From Devosia enhydra (GTDB lineage: Bacteria > Pseudomonadota > Alphaproteobacteria > Rhizobiales > Devosiaceae), in contig NZ_FPKU01000002.1 of assembly GCF_900119845.1 (NCBI RefSeq), forward strand, positions 268,055 to 332,054: a stretch of 64,000 nt of DNA. The letters are read 5' to 3'. The translations under genes and the position numbers were made by a program. The notes under the pieces were generated by a model. The model did not search any database and was not told the DNA's origin. It worked only from the letters and a program-made list of their open reading frames with translations. Of this stretch, positions 26,013 through 35,176 are shown one piece after another (the stretch's first letter is position 1; each line of letters starts with the position of its first letter).

Positions 26013-27004
26013 AGCGGATGGCCGTGCACGGCAGCTCGAGCCCGCATCTGGTCCACACCCGCAGCCATGAAGCCACCACCGGGGAGGCGCCGCGCCCCTT
26101 TTCGTCGGTGCTGTTCTCGCAGACCAACGGTTTCGATTTCGCCGGCGGCGGCGGGCGCATGCAGAGCACGACGGCCATGCTGCCGCGCCATGGCTTGCGG
26201 CTCGGCCGCGTCCGGTCCACCGGCCACGAGATCAGCCTCGTCGAACAGGATCATTTCAGCCTCTTGCTGCCCCTGCGCGGGCTGATCGCGGTGGAGACGC
26301 GCGGGCGCTTCTGGGACACGAGGCCCGGAACGCTTCTGGCCGTAGGCACCGGCGCCCGACGCACCACCGCGATTGCCGACAGCGCCCAGGGCTTCGAGGC
26401 CGCGCTGCTGATGATCCCGATCCCGTTCCTTGCGCAAACCCTTCATGCCAGGAGCGACCGGGCCGTGCCCTTTGCCGGGCGGTTCGCAACGCTCATGGCG
26501 GCGGGAGGGCTCGTTGCGCGCCTGCCCCTGATCCTGGGCGAGCTGATGGAGGCTGAGGCCCAACGGATCGATTCGCGGCGGCTGGGTCATGTCGAAGGGC
26601 AGTTGCTCGACATTCTCGGCCTGCTCTTGGATCCGGAGCCCGACGAAGCGCATGCCGCCGATCCTTCGGCCGAGGCGAGGGTCAGCCGGGTAGAGGCGAT
26701 GATGGAGGAGCGGCTCGCCGAACCGCTGTCGATCACCGCCCTTGCCGGCGAACTGGGCATCGGCCCGCGGCTGCTGCAGATGATGTTCCAGGCCCGGCGC
26801 GGCATCTCGCCCCGGCAGATGCTGCACCGCTTCCGCCTGCGTTCCGCCCGGCAGAGGCTGCTGAGCGGCGCGCCCGGCCTCGATGTCACCGGCGTCGCGC
26901 TCGAAGCCGGCTTCACCCATCTGGGCCGCTTCGCCCATGCCTACCGCGTGGCATTCGGCGAATGGCCGCGCCAGACCCTGCTGCGCAGCCGCCGGCTCGC
27001 CTGA
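26009..27004 (+). CDS. AraC family transcriptional regulator
   Basis: 331 residues. The N-terminal 200 residues are a ligand/cupin-like domain of the AraC_binding_2 type (RHGLRLGRVRSTGHEI, FSLLLPLRG). The C-terminal 100 residues hold two helix-turn-helix motifs: ITALAGELGIGPRLLQMMFQ and, later, VTGVALEAGFTHLGRFAHAY with the family ending FGEWPRQTL. Start is GTG 26009, coupled to the lipase stop (GTGA), or ATG 26018 three codons later. Regulators of this type control degradation genes; targets are not evident, though the lipase gene it overlaps is a natural one. Confidence 0.9.
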   Translation: MKRMAVHGSSSPHLVHTRSHEATTGEAPRPFSSVLFSQTNGFDFAGGGGRMQSTTAMLPRHGLRLGRVRSTGHEISLVEQDHFSLLLPLRGLIAVETRGRFWDTRPGTLLAVGTGARRTTAIADSAQGFEAALLMIPIPFLAQTLHARSDRAVPFAGRFATLMAAGGLVARLPLILGELMEAEAQRIDSRRLGHVEGQLLDILGLLLDPEPDEAHAADPSAEARVSRVEAMMEERLAEPLSITALAGELGIGPRLLQMMFQARRGISPRQMLHRFRLRSARQRLLSGAPGLDVTGVALEAGFTHLGRFAHAYRVAFGEWPRQTLLRSRRLA

Positions 27005-27061
27005 ACCCCACACCGCCCGACAGGGCGGATGGCCGGCAAGTGTGGCGGAGCCGAGGGTTGA

Positions 27062-27850
27062 ATGGTAGTTTTGCGCCATCACTCGAAGATGGAAGAAACC
27101 ATGTCGCCCTTTGCTCTTACGCCCGCCCGAAAAGAGCGACTTGCGGATATCGTCTACGGGCAGATCCTCACCGAGATCAGCTCGGGCCAGCACAATGCCG
27201 GGGACAAACTGCCGTCGGAGGCCGAGCTCTCGCTGCGCTTCGGGGTGTCGCGGCCGGTGGTACGCGAGGCGCTGTTGCGCCTGGGCAGCGACGGGCTGGT
27301 GCAGTCGCGCCGGGGCATCGGCACCTTCGTGTCCAAGAAGCCCTCGACGCGGCTGACAGAGCTTGCCGATTCTTCTGAACTCTCGTGGTATCTCCGGGCC
27401 TTCGAGCCGCGCATCGTGCTCGAGACCGAAGCAGCCCGGCTCGCCGCCGAGCGCCGCACCCGCGCCGATATCGAGCGGGCGCGCACGGCCATCGAGGAAT
27501 TGCGCGTGGCGATCGCCGCCGGGGAGCTGGGCCAGGCGCAGGACATCGCCTTCCACGAGGCCATTGCCGAGGCGGCGGGCAATGATTTCTTCGGGGCGCT
27601 GCTCAACGATCTGCGCGCGCCGGTGACCCAGACGATGAATATCGGGCTCGAACTGGCGCGCGGACGCTCAGCCGGCCGCAGGCTGCGCATCATTGAGGAG
27701 CACACCCGCGTGCTCGATGCCATTGCCGCGGGCGATGGCGAGGCCTCGGCCAGCTACATGAAATACCATCTGCTGCAGGCCCGCGCCGCGCTGCTCGATG
27801 CGCAGCATCTCGAAGCCAGCCAGGCGCTGGGCGGCGGCCCGCAGCGCTGA
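27062..27850 (+). CDS. GntR (FadR subfamily) transcriptional regulator
   Basis: 262 residues from ATG 27062; in-frame ATGs at 27089 and 27101 are alternatives, the last having a GGAAGA site close upstream. The winged-helix domain is seen at about residues 23-90 (YGQILTEISSGQHNAGDKLPSE, then VSRPVVREALLRL and RRGIGTFVS). The rest is an all-helical FCD effector domain with the metal-site residues typical of it (FHEAIAEAAGN; then HTRVLDAIAAGD). Its gene converges with the ABC ATPase gene of the sugar-phosphate/ABC operon, so it may control that operon, whose start carries a palindromic site (33998-34012). Confidence 0.9.
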   Translation: MVVLRHHSKMEETMSPFALTPARKERLADIVYGQILTEISSGQHNAGDKLPSEAELSLRFGVSRPVVREALLRLGSDGLVQSRRGIGTFVSKKPSTRLTELADSSELSWYLRAFEPRIVLETEAARLAAERRTRADIERARTAIEELRVAIAAGELGQAQDIAFHEAIAEAAGNDFFGALLNDLRAPVTQTMNIGLELARGRSAGRRLRIIEEHTRVLDAIAAGDGEASASYMKYHLLQARAALLDAQHLEASQALGGGPQR

Positions 27851-27867
27851 GGCTGTACCGCGCGGCC

Positions 27868-28614
27868 TTAGTGCAGGATCTGCGCGAGGAATTCCCTCGC
27901 CCGCTCGCTGCGCGGCGCCGAAAAGAACGCCTCCGGCTCTCCCGCCTCGATGATCGCCCCGCGATCCATGAAGATCACCCGGTCGGCCACCTGGCGGGCG
28001 AAGTTCATCTCATGGGTGACGCAGATCATCGTCGCCCCGCCCTGGGCGAGTTCGACCATGGTGTCGAGCACTTCGCGCACCATTTCGGGGTCGAGCGCCG
28101 AGGTCGGCTCGTCGAACAGCATCACGTCGGGGCTCATCGAGAGCGCCCGGGCGATGGCGACGCGCTGCTGCTGGCCGCCCGAGAGCTGGATGGGGTATTT
28201 GTCGGCCTGCTCGGGAATGTGCACGCGCTTCAAGAACCGCTCGGCGGTGGCACGCGCCTCGTCCCTCGACATCCCCTTCACCTTCATTGGCGCGATCATG
28301 CAGTTTTCGATCACCGTCATGTGCGGGAAGAGGTTGAAGTTCTGGAACACCATGCCGGTGCGCCGCCGCACCGCATCGATCGAGGCGCGCGTGCCAGAGA
28401 GCGGAATGCCGCAGACCACGAGGTCGCCCGACTGATGCTGTTCGAGCGCGTTGATGCAGCGGATCAGCGTCGACTTGCCCGAGCCCGAGGGCCCGCAGAC
28501 CACGATGGTCTCGCCCTTGCTGACCTTGAGGTCCACATCCGCGAGCGCCTGGAATTTTCCGAAGAACTTGCAGACCTTGCGGGCCTCGACCACGGTATCG
28601 TCGATGTCGGCCAT
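27868..28614 (-). CDS. Polar amino acid-type ABC transporter ATPase (GlnQ-like)
   Basis: 248 residues, a standard GlnQ/HisP-type ATPase. Walker [11 protein letters not shown]-loop QNFNLFPH, signature LSGGQQQR, Walker [14 protein letters not shown] and switch histidine THEM are all intact. It is the last gene of a leftward operon that contains two matching permeases and a binding protein, but a class II aldolase gene is interposed between it and them. The importer therefore has all its parts. ATG 28614 has a GGAGGA site upstream on the minus strand. Confidence 0.94.
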   Translation of the reverse strand: MADIDDTVVEARKVCKFFGKFQALADVDLKVSKGETIVVCGPSGSGKSTLIRCINALEQHQSGDLVVCGIPLSGTRASIDAVRRRTGMVFQNFNLFPHMTVIENCMIAPMKVKGMSRDEARATAERFLKRVHIPEQADKYPIQLSGGQQQRVAIARALSMSPDVMLFDEPTSALDPEMVREVLDTMVELAQGGATMICVTHEMNFARQVADRVIFMDRGAIIEAGEPEAFFSAPRSERAREFLAQILH

Positions 28615-28652
28615 GATCGTCTCCTCCTGCGCCCGGGGCGGATCGCCCGCGA

Positions 28653-29675
28653 TCAGCGGATCTTGGGGTCGAGCGCGCCCGACTGGTAGCGCTTTGCCAT
28701 GTCGGCCATGGGAATGACCTTGATCTTTCCGGCGTGCCCAGCGGTGCCGAATTCCTCGAGCCGCTGGCGGCAGAGCCTGGTGATCGCATCCATGCCCGGC
28801 TTCATCATGTTGCGGATGTCGAATTCCTTGGGGTCCTCGTGCAGTACCCGGCGGATCTGCCCGACCAGCGCCATGCGGTTGTCAGTATCGATATTGACCT
28901 TGCGCACGCCATGCTTGATGCCGCGCTGGATTTCCTCGATCGGCACGCCCCAGGTCTGTTTGATGTCAGCGCCATAGCGGTTCATGATGTCCTGGAGTTC
29001 CTGGGGCACCGAGGACGAGCCGTGCATGACGAGATGGGTCTCGGGCAGGCGGCGGTGGATTTCCTCGAGCCGATCCATGGCCAGCACGTCGCCATCGGGC
29101 TTGCGGCTGAACTTGTAGGCGCCATGCGAGGTGCCCATGGCGATGGCCAGCGCATCCACATGGGTGGCGCGCACGAAGTCCACCGCCTGGTCGGGATCGG
29201 TCAGCATGCGCTCGTCATTGCGGCTTTCGAGCTTGCCGAGGACGCCGATCTCGCCTTCCACCGATGCGCCCATCCAGTGGGCCATGCGCGAGACGCTGCC
29301 GGTGACGCGGACATTGTAGTCATAGTCGGACGGGCTCTTGCCATCCTCGAGCAGGGAGCCATCCATCATCACGGAGGTGAATTTATGCTGGAGCGCCGTG
29401 GCGCAGGTGGCTTCGCTGTTGCCATGGTCCTGGTGCACGACCATGGGGATATGGGGAAACTGCTTTTCGAGCGCCGCGAACAGGTGCTCGATCATGATGT
29501 CGCCGGCATAGGCCCGGGCCTTGGTGCCCACCTGCAGGATCACCGGGGCATCCACCGCATCGGCGGCGGCCATCACGGCCAGCATCTGCTCCATGCTCGT
29601 GACGCTGAAGGCAGGGACGCCATACTGGTGCTCGGCGGCGTGATCGAGGAGCTGGCGGAGGGTGATGCGGGACAT
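28653..29675 (-). CDS. Class II fructose-bisphosphate aldolase (Fba/CbbA type)
   Basis: 340 residues. Zinc-binding motif HQDHGNS near residue 81, a second metal motif near VEGEIG, HGAY and the later VMHGSSSVP, and the phosphate-binding NIDTDNR segment are those of class II, Calvin-type fructose-bisphosphate/sedoheptulose-bisphosphate aldolases. It would cleave a ketose 1,6-bisphosphate to dihydroxyacetone phosphate and an aldose phosphate. It sits between binding-protein and ATPase genes of an ABC importer and in the same operon as a PfkB kinase and a LacD-like aldolase, so it probably serves the catabolism of the imported compound rather than, or in addition to, central glycolysis. Confidence 0.93.
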   Translation of the reverse strand: MSRITLRQLLDHAAEHQYGVPAFSVTSMEQMLAVMAAADAVDAPVILQVGTKARAYAGDIMIEHLFAALEKQFPHIPMVVHQDHGNSEATCATALQHKFTSVMMDGSLLEDGKSPSDYDYNVRVTGSVSRMAHWMGASVEGEIGVLGKLESRNDERMLTDPDQAVDFVRATHVDALAIAMGTSHGAYKFSRKPDGDVLAMDRLEEIHRRLPETHLVMHGSSSVPQELQDIMNRYGADIKQTWGVPIEEIQRGIKHGVRKVNIDTDNRMALVGQIRRVLHEDPKEFDIRNMMKPGMDAITRLCRQRLEEFGTAGHAGKIKVIPMADMAKRYQSGALDPKIR

Positions 29676-29701
29676 GAAAGAGGCCTTCCGGAAGGGGGAG
29701 A

Positions 29702-29721
29702 CCCCGCGTCATCGCGCGGGG
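29702..29721 (-). other. Intercistronic hairpin after the binding-protein gene
   Basis: Inverted repeat CCCCGCG (29702-29708) / CGCGGGG (29715-29721) with a six-base loop, in the 57-base gap between the solute-binding-protein gene and the aldolase gene, on the leftward transcript. No U-tract follows. It probably stabilises the binding-protein end of the message or lets part of the transcripts end there. Confidence 0.5.
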
Positions 29722-29732
29722 CCGATGAGGGA

Positions 29733-30524
29733 TCAGAAGCGCGGCAGTTCTTCGTTGACGATGCCGAGCCATTCCTGCTGGGCCGCCTGGATCTCGCCCG
29801 AGTTCCACAGCAGCATGATCTCGGTGTTGAGCCACTGATGCAGGTCGAAATCGCCGCGACGCACGCCGATGCCCATCGGGGACTGGCGGACGGCGAACTT
29901 GCGCTGGAACTGGTCGGTTTCCTTGTTGATGGCGTTGGCCGCGGCGACGCCCGAGACGATGGCATCGACCTGGCCCGAGAACAGGGCCTGGTTGGTGGCC
30001 GCATCATCCTCGAAGCGCTGGATGTTGGTGCCTTCGATGGCCTTGTCGGTGATGATGGTGTCGTTGGTGGTCGAGCGCGTCACGCCGACCCGCTTGCCCA
30101 CGAGGTCCTCAAGAGAGGCGATGGCAGCGCTGGTGGGCGCGATGATCATCTGCTCATCGACATAGATGGCGTTGGTGTACATGATCGCCTTGGCGCGTTC
30201 GGCGGTGATGCCGAGCGAGGAGATGACGATATCCACCTTGTTGCTGGTGAGGTTGGGGATGCGCGCCTGCGAGACCTGGTCGAGGATTTCGAGCTCGACG
30301 CCCAGATCGCGGGCGATCAGGTTGGCGATGGCCACGTCGAAGCCGGCCGGCTGCAGGTTGGCGTCGGTCATGCCATAGGGCGGGGTCGAGAGCGAGATGC
30401 CGACCACGATCTTGCCGCGCTGCACGATCTCGTCGAGCGTGTTGGTGGCCTGGGCCAGGGTGGCCGATGAGAGCGCGGCGGTTGCCGCGGCGGCCAGCAC
30501 GAGGCCTTTTACGAAACGCATCAT
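29733..30524 (-). CDS. Polar amino acid-type ABC transporter substrate-binding protein
   Basis: 263 residues, family 3 solute-binding protein. Signal peptide at about 1-26 (MMRFVKGLVLAAAATAALS, ending ATLAQA). The family segments are in order: IVVGISLSTPPYGMTD, FDVAIANLIARDLGVELE, KVDIVISSLGITAERA and GKRVGVTRSTTND. Proteins of this family bind amino acids, opines and similar small polar molecules. Given the sugar-phosphate enzymes in the operon, the ligand might be a sugar-amino acid conjugate or an unusual sugar; this is inference. It is followed by a hairpin and the aldolase gene. Confidence 0.93.
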   Translation of the reverse strand: MMRFVKGLVLAAAATAALSSATLAQATNTLDEIVQRGKIVVGISLSTPPYGMTDANLQPAGFDVAIANLIARDLGVELEILDQVSQARIPNLTSNKVDIVISSLGITAERAKAIMYTNAIYVDEQMIIAPTSAAIASLEDLVGKRVGVTRSTTNDTIITDKAIEGTNIQRFEDDAATNQALFSGQVDAIVSGVAAANAINKETDQFQRKFAVRQSPMGIGVRRGDFDLHQWLNTEIMLLWNSGEIQAAQQEWLGIVNEELPRF

Positions 30525-30551
30525 CTTAGGTTCTCCTCCATGTGTGATGAG

Positions 30552-31196
30552 CTAGACGCTCAGCCGCTTTTCGAGGCGTCGGCTAAAGAGCGTGATGGGA
30601 AAGCAGACGAGAAAGTAGAACAGGGCCGCCGTGAGATAGACTTCGAGCGGCTTGAAGGTGGCATTGCTGACGATCTGGGCGGTGCGGGTCAGCTCCACGA
30701 TGCCCACCACCGAGGCGAGCGAGGTGTTCTTGATCAGCTGCACGAAGAACCCCACCGTCGGGGGCGTCGCGATGCGGATCGCCTGCGGGATGATGATGTG
30801 GCGCATGGTATCGGCGCCGCTCAGCCCCAGCGCATGGGCGCCTTCGCGCTGCCCCACGGGCACCGACTGGATGGCGCCGCGCCAGATATCGCCCAGGAAC
30901 GCCGCGGCATAGAACGAGAAGGCGACCGCGATCGCCGTCAGCGGCGCCACGGTGAACCCCAGATAGGTCGAGCCGAAATAGGCGATGAACAGCGTCACCA
31001 GCAGCGGGGTGCCCTGCACCACGAAGATATAGACCTGCGCGATGCGGCTCAGCACCGGGTTGGCCGAAACGCGCATCAGCGTCAGCACCGAGCCGGCGAT
31101 CGAGCCGCCGATGAGCGCGATGGCCGCGAGCCCGATGGTCCAGCCGAGGCCGGTGAGCATGAAGTAGACGTGGTTGAGGCTGAATTGCTGGAACAT
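30552..31196 (-). CDS. Polar amino acid-type ABC transporter permease (HisM/GlnP-like)
   Basis: 214 residues with about five membrane segments. The family motif REGAHALGLSGADTMRHIIIPQA (EAA-type coupling loop) is present, and the N-terminus FNQ-type YFMLTGLGWTIGLA is typical. It starts three bases after the preceding permease stop, and 27 bases separate it from the binding-protein gene. With the product of 31200-31871 it forms the membrane part of the importer. Confidence 0.94.
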   Translation of the reverse strand: MFQQFSLNHVYFMLTGLGWTIGLAAIALIGGSIAGSVLTLMRVSANPVLSRIAQVYIFVVQGTPLLVTLFIAYFGSTYLGFTVAPLTAIAVAFSFYAAAFLGDIWRGAIQSVPVGQREGAHALGLSGADTMRHIIIPQAIRIATPPTVGFFVQLIKNTSLASVVGIVELTRTAQIVSNATFKPLEVYLTAALFYFLVCFPITLFSRRLEKRLSV

Positions 31197-31199
31197 GGT

Positions 31200-31871
31200 T
31201 CAGCGCCTCAGGAACTTGAAGGGAAACAGCAGGCGTTCCAGCACCGTCATGCCGCCCTTGAGCGCGGCCACCAGCGCCACATAGATGAGGGCGATGATGA
31301 GATAGACCTCCATGTTGCGCAGGGTGAGGCCCTGGATGTCGTTGCCCACGCTCGTCAGTTCGGCCACCGAAATGGCCGAGACGACGCTCGAGGACAAAAG
31401 CAGCAGGATGAACTGGGCAACGAGCGAAGGAAACACCGAAGCCAGCGCCGGCTTCAGCACCACATGGCGGAAGATGGTGAGGGGCGACATGCCCAGCGCC
31501 CGGCCCGCCTCGATCTGCCCCCTGTTGATCGACTGGATGCCGGCCCGGATGATCTCGCTGGTATAGGCCCCGCCATAGATCGACATGGCGAGGATGGCGG
31601 CGCTGACCGGATCGAGCCTCAGGCCCAGGGCCGGCAGGCCGAAATAGATGAGGAAGACCTGCACGATGAAGGGCGTGTTCCGGATCACCTCGACATAGGC
31701 GAAGACGGGCAGGCGCAAGAGGCGGTTGCCGCTGAGGCTGAGCACGGCGGCAAGCACCCCGATGGCGAGCGCGAACACCATCGCGGCGAGCGAAATCTGC
31801 GCCGTCAGCCAGACGCCATCGACGAGCCGGTCGGCGCGCGAGAACACGCCCGAAAAATCGAGCGGGTTCAT
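31200..31871 (-). CDS. Polar amino acid-type ABC transporter permease (HisQ/GlnP-like)
   Basis: 223 residues, about five membrane segments. The coupling loop reads QIEAGRALGMSPLTIFRHVV and the segment EVIRNTPFIVQVFLIYFG is the hallmark (RGTP-like) of this permease family. ATG 31871 (MNPLDFSG) was chosen; a longer frame to 31943 overlaps the aldolase gene and lacks similarity. It lies 34 bases after the LacD-like aldolase gene and belongs to the same transcription unit. Confidence 0.93.
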   Translation of the reverse strand: MNPLDFSGVFSRADRLVDGVWLTAQISLAAMVFALAIGVLAAVLSLSGNRLLRLPVFAYVEVIRNTPFIVQVFLIYFGLPALGLRLDPVSAAILAMSIYGGAYTSEIIRAGIQSINRGQIEAGRALGMSPLTIFRHVVLKPALASVFPSLVAQFILLLLSSSVVSAISVAELTSVGNDIQGLTLRNMEVYLIIALIYVALVAALKGGMTVLERLLFPFKFLRR

Positions 31872-31905
31872 CGGCAGGCCTCCGCGCCCATGTCGGCCAG
31901 CGCGG

Positions 31906-32955
31906 TCATGGGCGTGCCACGCCCGCTGCGGCGAGCCGGCCATAGGCGGGGGCGAATTCCTCGCCCGAGGGCACCATCACCACCCCGTCGTCCCAGGCCG
32001 GATGCGTCGGCCAGGGGTGTGCCAGCCGGTCGGTCAGGGCGTTGAGCCTGTCCATGATGCGCGGGGCGCTGGCAGCGAGTTCGGCCTCCATGGCGGCGAG
32101 ATCGGGGAAGCGCCGGAACGCCTCGGCCCAGATGGCGCGGCCGGCAAGATAGCCGCTGGCGCCCGAGCGATAGGCATAGGTCAGGAGCCGCAGGAAATCA
32201 TCGGGCGCCGCGCCGCCGCTCAACAGCACCCAGGGCCGGCCGATGCCCCGCGCCAGCCGGTCGAACCTTGCTTGAACCGCAGCAGCATCCGGCCCGTCGG
32301 GATCGGGCACATCGGCGACATCCACCGGAGGTTCGAGCTTGTAGAGCTCGACGCCTTCGGGGTCCATGACATCGGGGTCCGACAGCGCCTCGAGGGCCAG
32401 GTCGGCCCGGCGCGCCGCGAAGGCGTCGGCCGTCTCCCCTGGAAACGGATAGACGAGGAATTCGAGCACGAAGGCGATGTCGTTTTGCGCGCAGGCGGCC
32501 TTGACGCTTTCGACATAGGCGATCTGATGGGCCCTGACCTCCGGGCTCGCATCGCGGCGATACCAGAGATTGACCTTGACCGCATCGCCCCCGATCCGGC
32601 GGATGACGGCGGGGTCCCAGCCCGGAATGTTGCGCGATCTGCGCCCGGTCTCGGTCACTTCCCACGTCGCCCATTCGGTCGCGACCAGAAGGCCGCCGCG
32701 CGGCGAGAGCCCGTCGATTGCGGCCGCATAACCCAGCGGCGGATCGATCAGCACGGCCGAGGCCTTGGCCGAAAGATGCTTGCCGAGCAGGCGCTTGACA
32801 GAGGCCACATCGGCATAGGGGGCATGGTCGAGCCCGCGCGCCGCCTTGATCGGATTGACGATGGGGCCGGTCTGGTCCATCGCCAGCATCTTGAAGCGTC
32901 CCGCGTCATCGGCGAGGCGGCGCAGGCCCCAGAGCTTGCCCGGCGTGATGTTCAT
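31906..32955 (-). CDS. LacD/YihT-like class I ketose-phosphate aldolase
   Basis: 349 residues. The segments LAMDQTGP (residues 24-31) and VELYKLEPPVD (202-212) match the tagatose-1,6-bisphosphate aldolase LacD family; K206 stands where LacD has its Schiff-base lysine in a KVE segment. Another lysine motif, AVKVNLWYR (K127), is also conserved in the family. The fold includes LacD and the sulfofructose-phosphate aldolase YihT, so cleavage of a ketose 1-phosphate or 1,6-bisphosphate is expected. It overlaps the PfkB kinase gene by four bases, giving a kinase-aldolase pair. ATG 32955 (MNITPGKLWG) replaces an unlikely longer start inside the kinase gene. Confidence 0.85.
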   Translation of the reverse strand: MNITPGKLWGLRRLADDAGRFKMLAMDQTGPIVNPIKAARGLDHAPYADVASVKRLLGKHLSAKASAVLIDPPLGYAAAIDGLSPRGGLLVATEWATWEVTETGRRSRNIPGWDPAVIRRIGGDAVKVNLWYRRDASPEVRAHQIAYVESVKAACAQNDIAFVLEFLVYPFPGETADAFAARRADLALEALSDPDVMDPEGVELYKLEPPVDVADVPDPDGPDAAAVQARFDRLARGIGRPWVLLSGGAAPDDFLRLLTYAYRSGASGYLAGRAIWAEAFRRFPDLAAMEAELAASAPRIMDRLNALTDRLAHPWPTHPAWDDGVVMVPSGEEFAPAYGRLAAAGVARP

Positions 32956-33863
32956 GGCCGCCCGCCCTCGAGCAGGGCGCTGACGGCGGCGCGGTCGGGA
33001 ATGCTCTCCCAGCCGCTGCCGGCGGCGCATTTGAGCGCGGCCGTGGCGCTGGCAAAGCGCGCCGCGCCTTCCACGTCAAGCCCCTCGGCCAGCCCCAGCG
33101 TATAGGCGCCGTGGAAGATGTCACCCGCCCCGTTGGTGTCGATGGCCTTGACCGGGAAGGCCGGCACGTTGCGCACCTCATCGCCCTCGAGCCAGAAAAA
33201 GCCGTGCTCGCCATCGGTGACGGCGACGACCCCGCGGCAGAGCCCGCGCGCATGCCGCAGCCCTGCCGCGATATCGGACGTTCCCGCGAGCCGCGCGAGG
33301 CAGGCCGCCGAGAACACCACATGGTCGGGCAGGTCGAGCAGCCGGCGCACCGCGTCCATGTCACCCACATCGGCATCGAGCACCGAGACGATGCCGCGCT
33401 CGCGCGCCGCACCGAAGACGGCCGCCGCGCCTTCGGCCCAGCTGTAATCGGCCATCACCGCATCGACGCCGTCGAGTTCGTGCAGCGGCAGCCAGTCGGC
33501 GTCGTCACCCAGATTGCGCCCGATGAAGCCGAAGGCCATGCGGTCGCCATCGGGGGAGACGAGAATGGTGCCGATGGGGCTGACCCCGCCAGGCACGCGG
33601 CGCACGGCGCCCGTCTCGACCCCCGCCGCCCCGAGCCGTGAGAGGATCTGGTCGCCGGTATCGTCCTGACCGAGCCGGCCCCAATAGATGGTGTCGGCGC
33701 CGAGCGCCGAGATGGTGTAGGCCGCCGTCGCGGCAATGCCGCCACCTGTCCGGCGCACATCGAGCGCACGCAGCTTGATCGGCGCCGAGGGCAATTCGGG
33801 CAGATAGACGATCGTGTCGAGAAAGGCGTTGCCCAAGGTCACGATACGGCTGCGCGCCATCAC
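32952..33863 (-). CDS. PfkB family sugar kinase
   Basis: 303 residues, ribokinase fold. Glycine-rich substrate motif TGGGIAATAAYTISALG near residue 40, and the ATP/anion-hole motif DTNGAGDIFHGAY at 242-254 with catalytic base D248. The FHGA sequence after the motif recalls YihV-type sulfofructose kinases and fructokinase relatives more than classical ribokinases. It should phosphorylate a ketose or a ketose phosphate to feed the aldolase encoded immediately downstream. It is the first gene of the leftward operon; the divergent gap to galM contains a palindrome at 33998-34012. Start ATG 33863 or 33860. Confidence 0.88.
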   Translation of the reverse strand: MMARSRIVTLGNAFLDTIVYLPELPSAPIKLRALDVRRTGGGIAATAAYTISALGADTIYWGRLGQDDTGDQILSRLGAAGVETGAVRRVPGGVSPIGTILVSPDGDRMAFGFIGRNLGDDADWLPLHELDGVDAVMADYSWAEGAAAVFGAARERGIVSVLDADVGDMDAVRRLLDLPDHVVFSAACLARLAGTSDIAAGLRHARGLCRGVVAVTDGEHGFFWLEGDEVRNVPAFPVKAIDTNGAGDIFHGAYTLGLAEGLDVEGAARFASATAALKCAAGSGWESIPDRAAVSALLEGGRP

Positions 33864-33997
33864 AGTCCTCTTTGCCCGCCGATCGGGGCACCGGTCCGCC
33901 GCGCTTCAAAAGAAACGCGGGCCGCGCCTCGTCGCGATGCATCCTCCGCCGGTTCGGCCCGGCCTGGTTGATCTCTGGCAGGAGGCTTACCGCTCGC

Positions 33998-34012
33998 TTG
34001 ACATGTAGTCAA
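33998..34012. promoter_or_regulatory. Palindromic operator candidate in the pfkB/galM divergent gap
   Basis: TTGAC-ATGTA-GTCAA, 5-base arms around five bases, in the 254-base gap (33864-34117) between the leftward kinase operon and rightward galM-fbp. It contains -35-like boxes for both directions: TTGACA rightward (33998-34003) and TTGACT leftward (34007-34012 on the minus strand; a TAAGCC lies 17 bases further as a weak -10). A regulator bound here could block both promoters; GntR 27062-27850 is a candidate. I see nothing else in the gap except a GAGGGAG ribosome-binding site for galM. Confidence 0.5.
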
Positions 34013-34117
34013 TCTTTTTTACAAGTGCCTGCATCTGCGGGCCGCTATAGAAGCGGCGGCGCAGTGGATCAGCGAAAACAGCGCCCCGGTCCTGACCGGG
34101 CAAGAGGGAGCCAGGCG

Positions 34118-35176
34118 ATGATCGGCAGCACGATCTCGCGTCATGTCGTGGGCAGCATCGCGGGCACGCCCGTCGAGGCCTTCCGGCTATCCGGCGGAGA
34201 CACCAGTATCGAGGTCATCAGCTTCGGGGCGATCCTTCGACGGCTCACCCGGCCTGACCGAAACGGACAGGTGGACGACATCGTCCTCGGCTATGACGAC
34301 CCTGAAGCCTATGTCGGCACCCCCGGCAATGCCGGAGCCGTGTGCGGGCGCTATGGCAACCGCATCGCCAATGGTCGCTTCACCCTCGATGGCACGGTCT
34401 ACGAGCTGCCGCGCAACAATGGCGACCATCACCTGCATGGCGGGGCCCAGGGTTTCGGCAAGCGCTTCTGGACGCCTTATCCCGACCCCGACGGCAATGC
34501 CGTGGAGTTCCGGCTCTTGAGCGAAGATGGCGATGCAGGCTATCCTGGCACCCTTGAGGCGAGCACGCGCTACGCGCTTGCGGCAGACGGGACGCTGACG
34601 ATCACGATGTCCGCCACCACAGATCGCCGGACGATCGTCAATCTCGTCCATCACGGCTACTGGAACCTTGCCGGGCATGCGAGCGGCAGCATCGCCGAGC
34701 AGGTCCTGCAGCTCGATGCCGATCACTATACCCCGACCCATCCCGACAAGATCCCGACCGGCGAGATCGCCCCGCTGGCCGGCACTGCCTTCGACTTCTC
34801 CCGCCCCAGAGCCATCGGCGCCGATATAACGACGGTTGCGGGCGGCGGGTATGACCATAACTGGTGCCTGAGGCCGGCCGAGAGCGGCATGCGCCGCTGC
34901 GCCGTGGCCTGGGACCGGGCCAGCGGCCGGCGCCTAGAACTCCACACCAACCAGCCCGGCGTGCAGTTTTATACCGCCAATCATTTCGCCAATGCGCCCG
35001 CAACGGGCAAGGGCGGCGCGCCCTATGGAGCCCATGCCGGCTTCGCGCTCGAAACGCAGACCTTTCCCAACGCTCCCAACGAACCGGCCTTTCCCTCGCC
35101 GGTGCTCTCCCCCGGCGCATCCTACGATCATCGCATGGTGTTGCGCTTTTCCACTGAACAGGACTGGATCGCATGA
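34118..35176 (+). CDS. galM: Aldose 1-epimerase (mutarotase)
   Basis: 352 residues. The catalytic histidine lies in HHLHGG (H107), a second in VHHGYWNLAGH (H179), and the glutamate base in the FALETQTFPNAPN segment near residue 310, as in GalM. It interconverts alpha and beta anomers of free aldoses in the cytoplasm. ATG 34118 has a GAGGGAG ribosome-binding site; the frame is open further upstream but without similarity. It overlaps the fructose-bisphosphatase gene by four bases. With the divergent kinase/aldolase operon it points to metabolism of an imported sugar. Confidence 0.93.
   Translation: MIGSTISRHVVGSIAGTPVEAFRLSGGDTSIEVISFGAILRRLTRPDRNGQVDDIVLGYDDPEAYVGTPGNAGAVCGRYGNRIANGRFTLDGTVYELPRNNGDHHLHGGAQGFGKRFWTPYPDPDGNAVEFRLLSEDGDAGYPGTLEASTRYALAADGTLTITMSATTDRRTIVNLVHHGYWNLAGHASGSIAEQVLQLDADHYTPTHPDKIPTGEIAPLAGTAFDFSRPRAIGADITTVAGGGYDHNWCLRPAESGMRRCAVAWDRASGRRLELHTNQPGVQFYTANHFANAPATGKGGAPYGAHAGFALETQTFPNAPNEPAFPSPVLSPGASYDHRMVLRFSTEQDWIA

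Noticed and set aside
31906-33863. Sulfoglycolysis (YihV/YihT-type kinase and aldolase)
   Set aside because: The families fit loosely, but no sulfoquinovosidase, isomerase, sulfolactaldehyde reductase or sulfonate exporter is seen, so the similarity is recorded only as a possibility.
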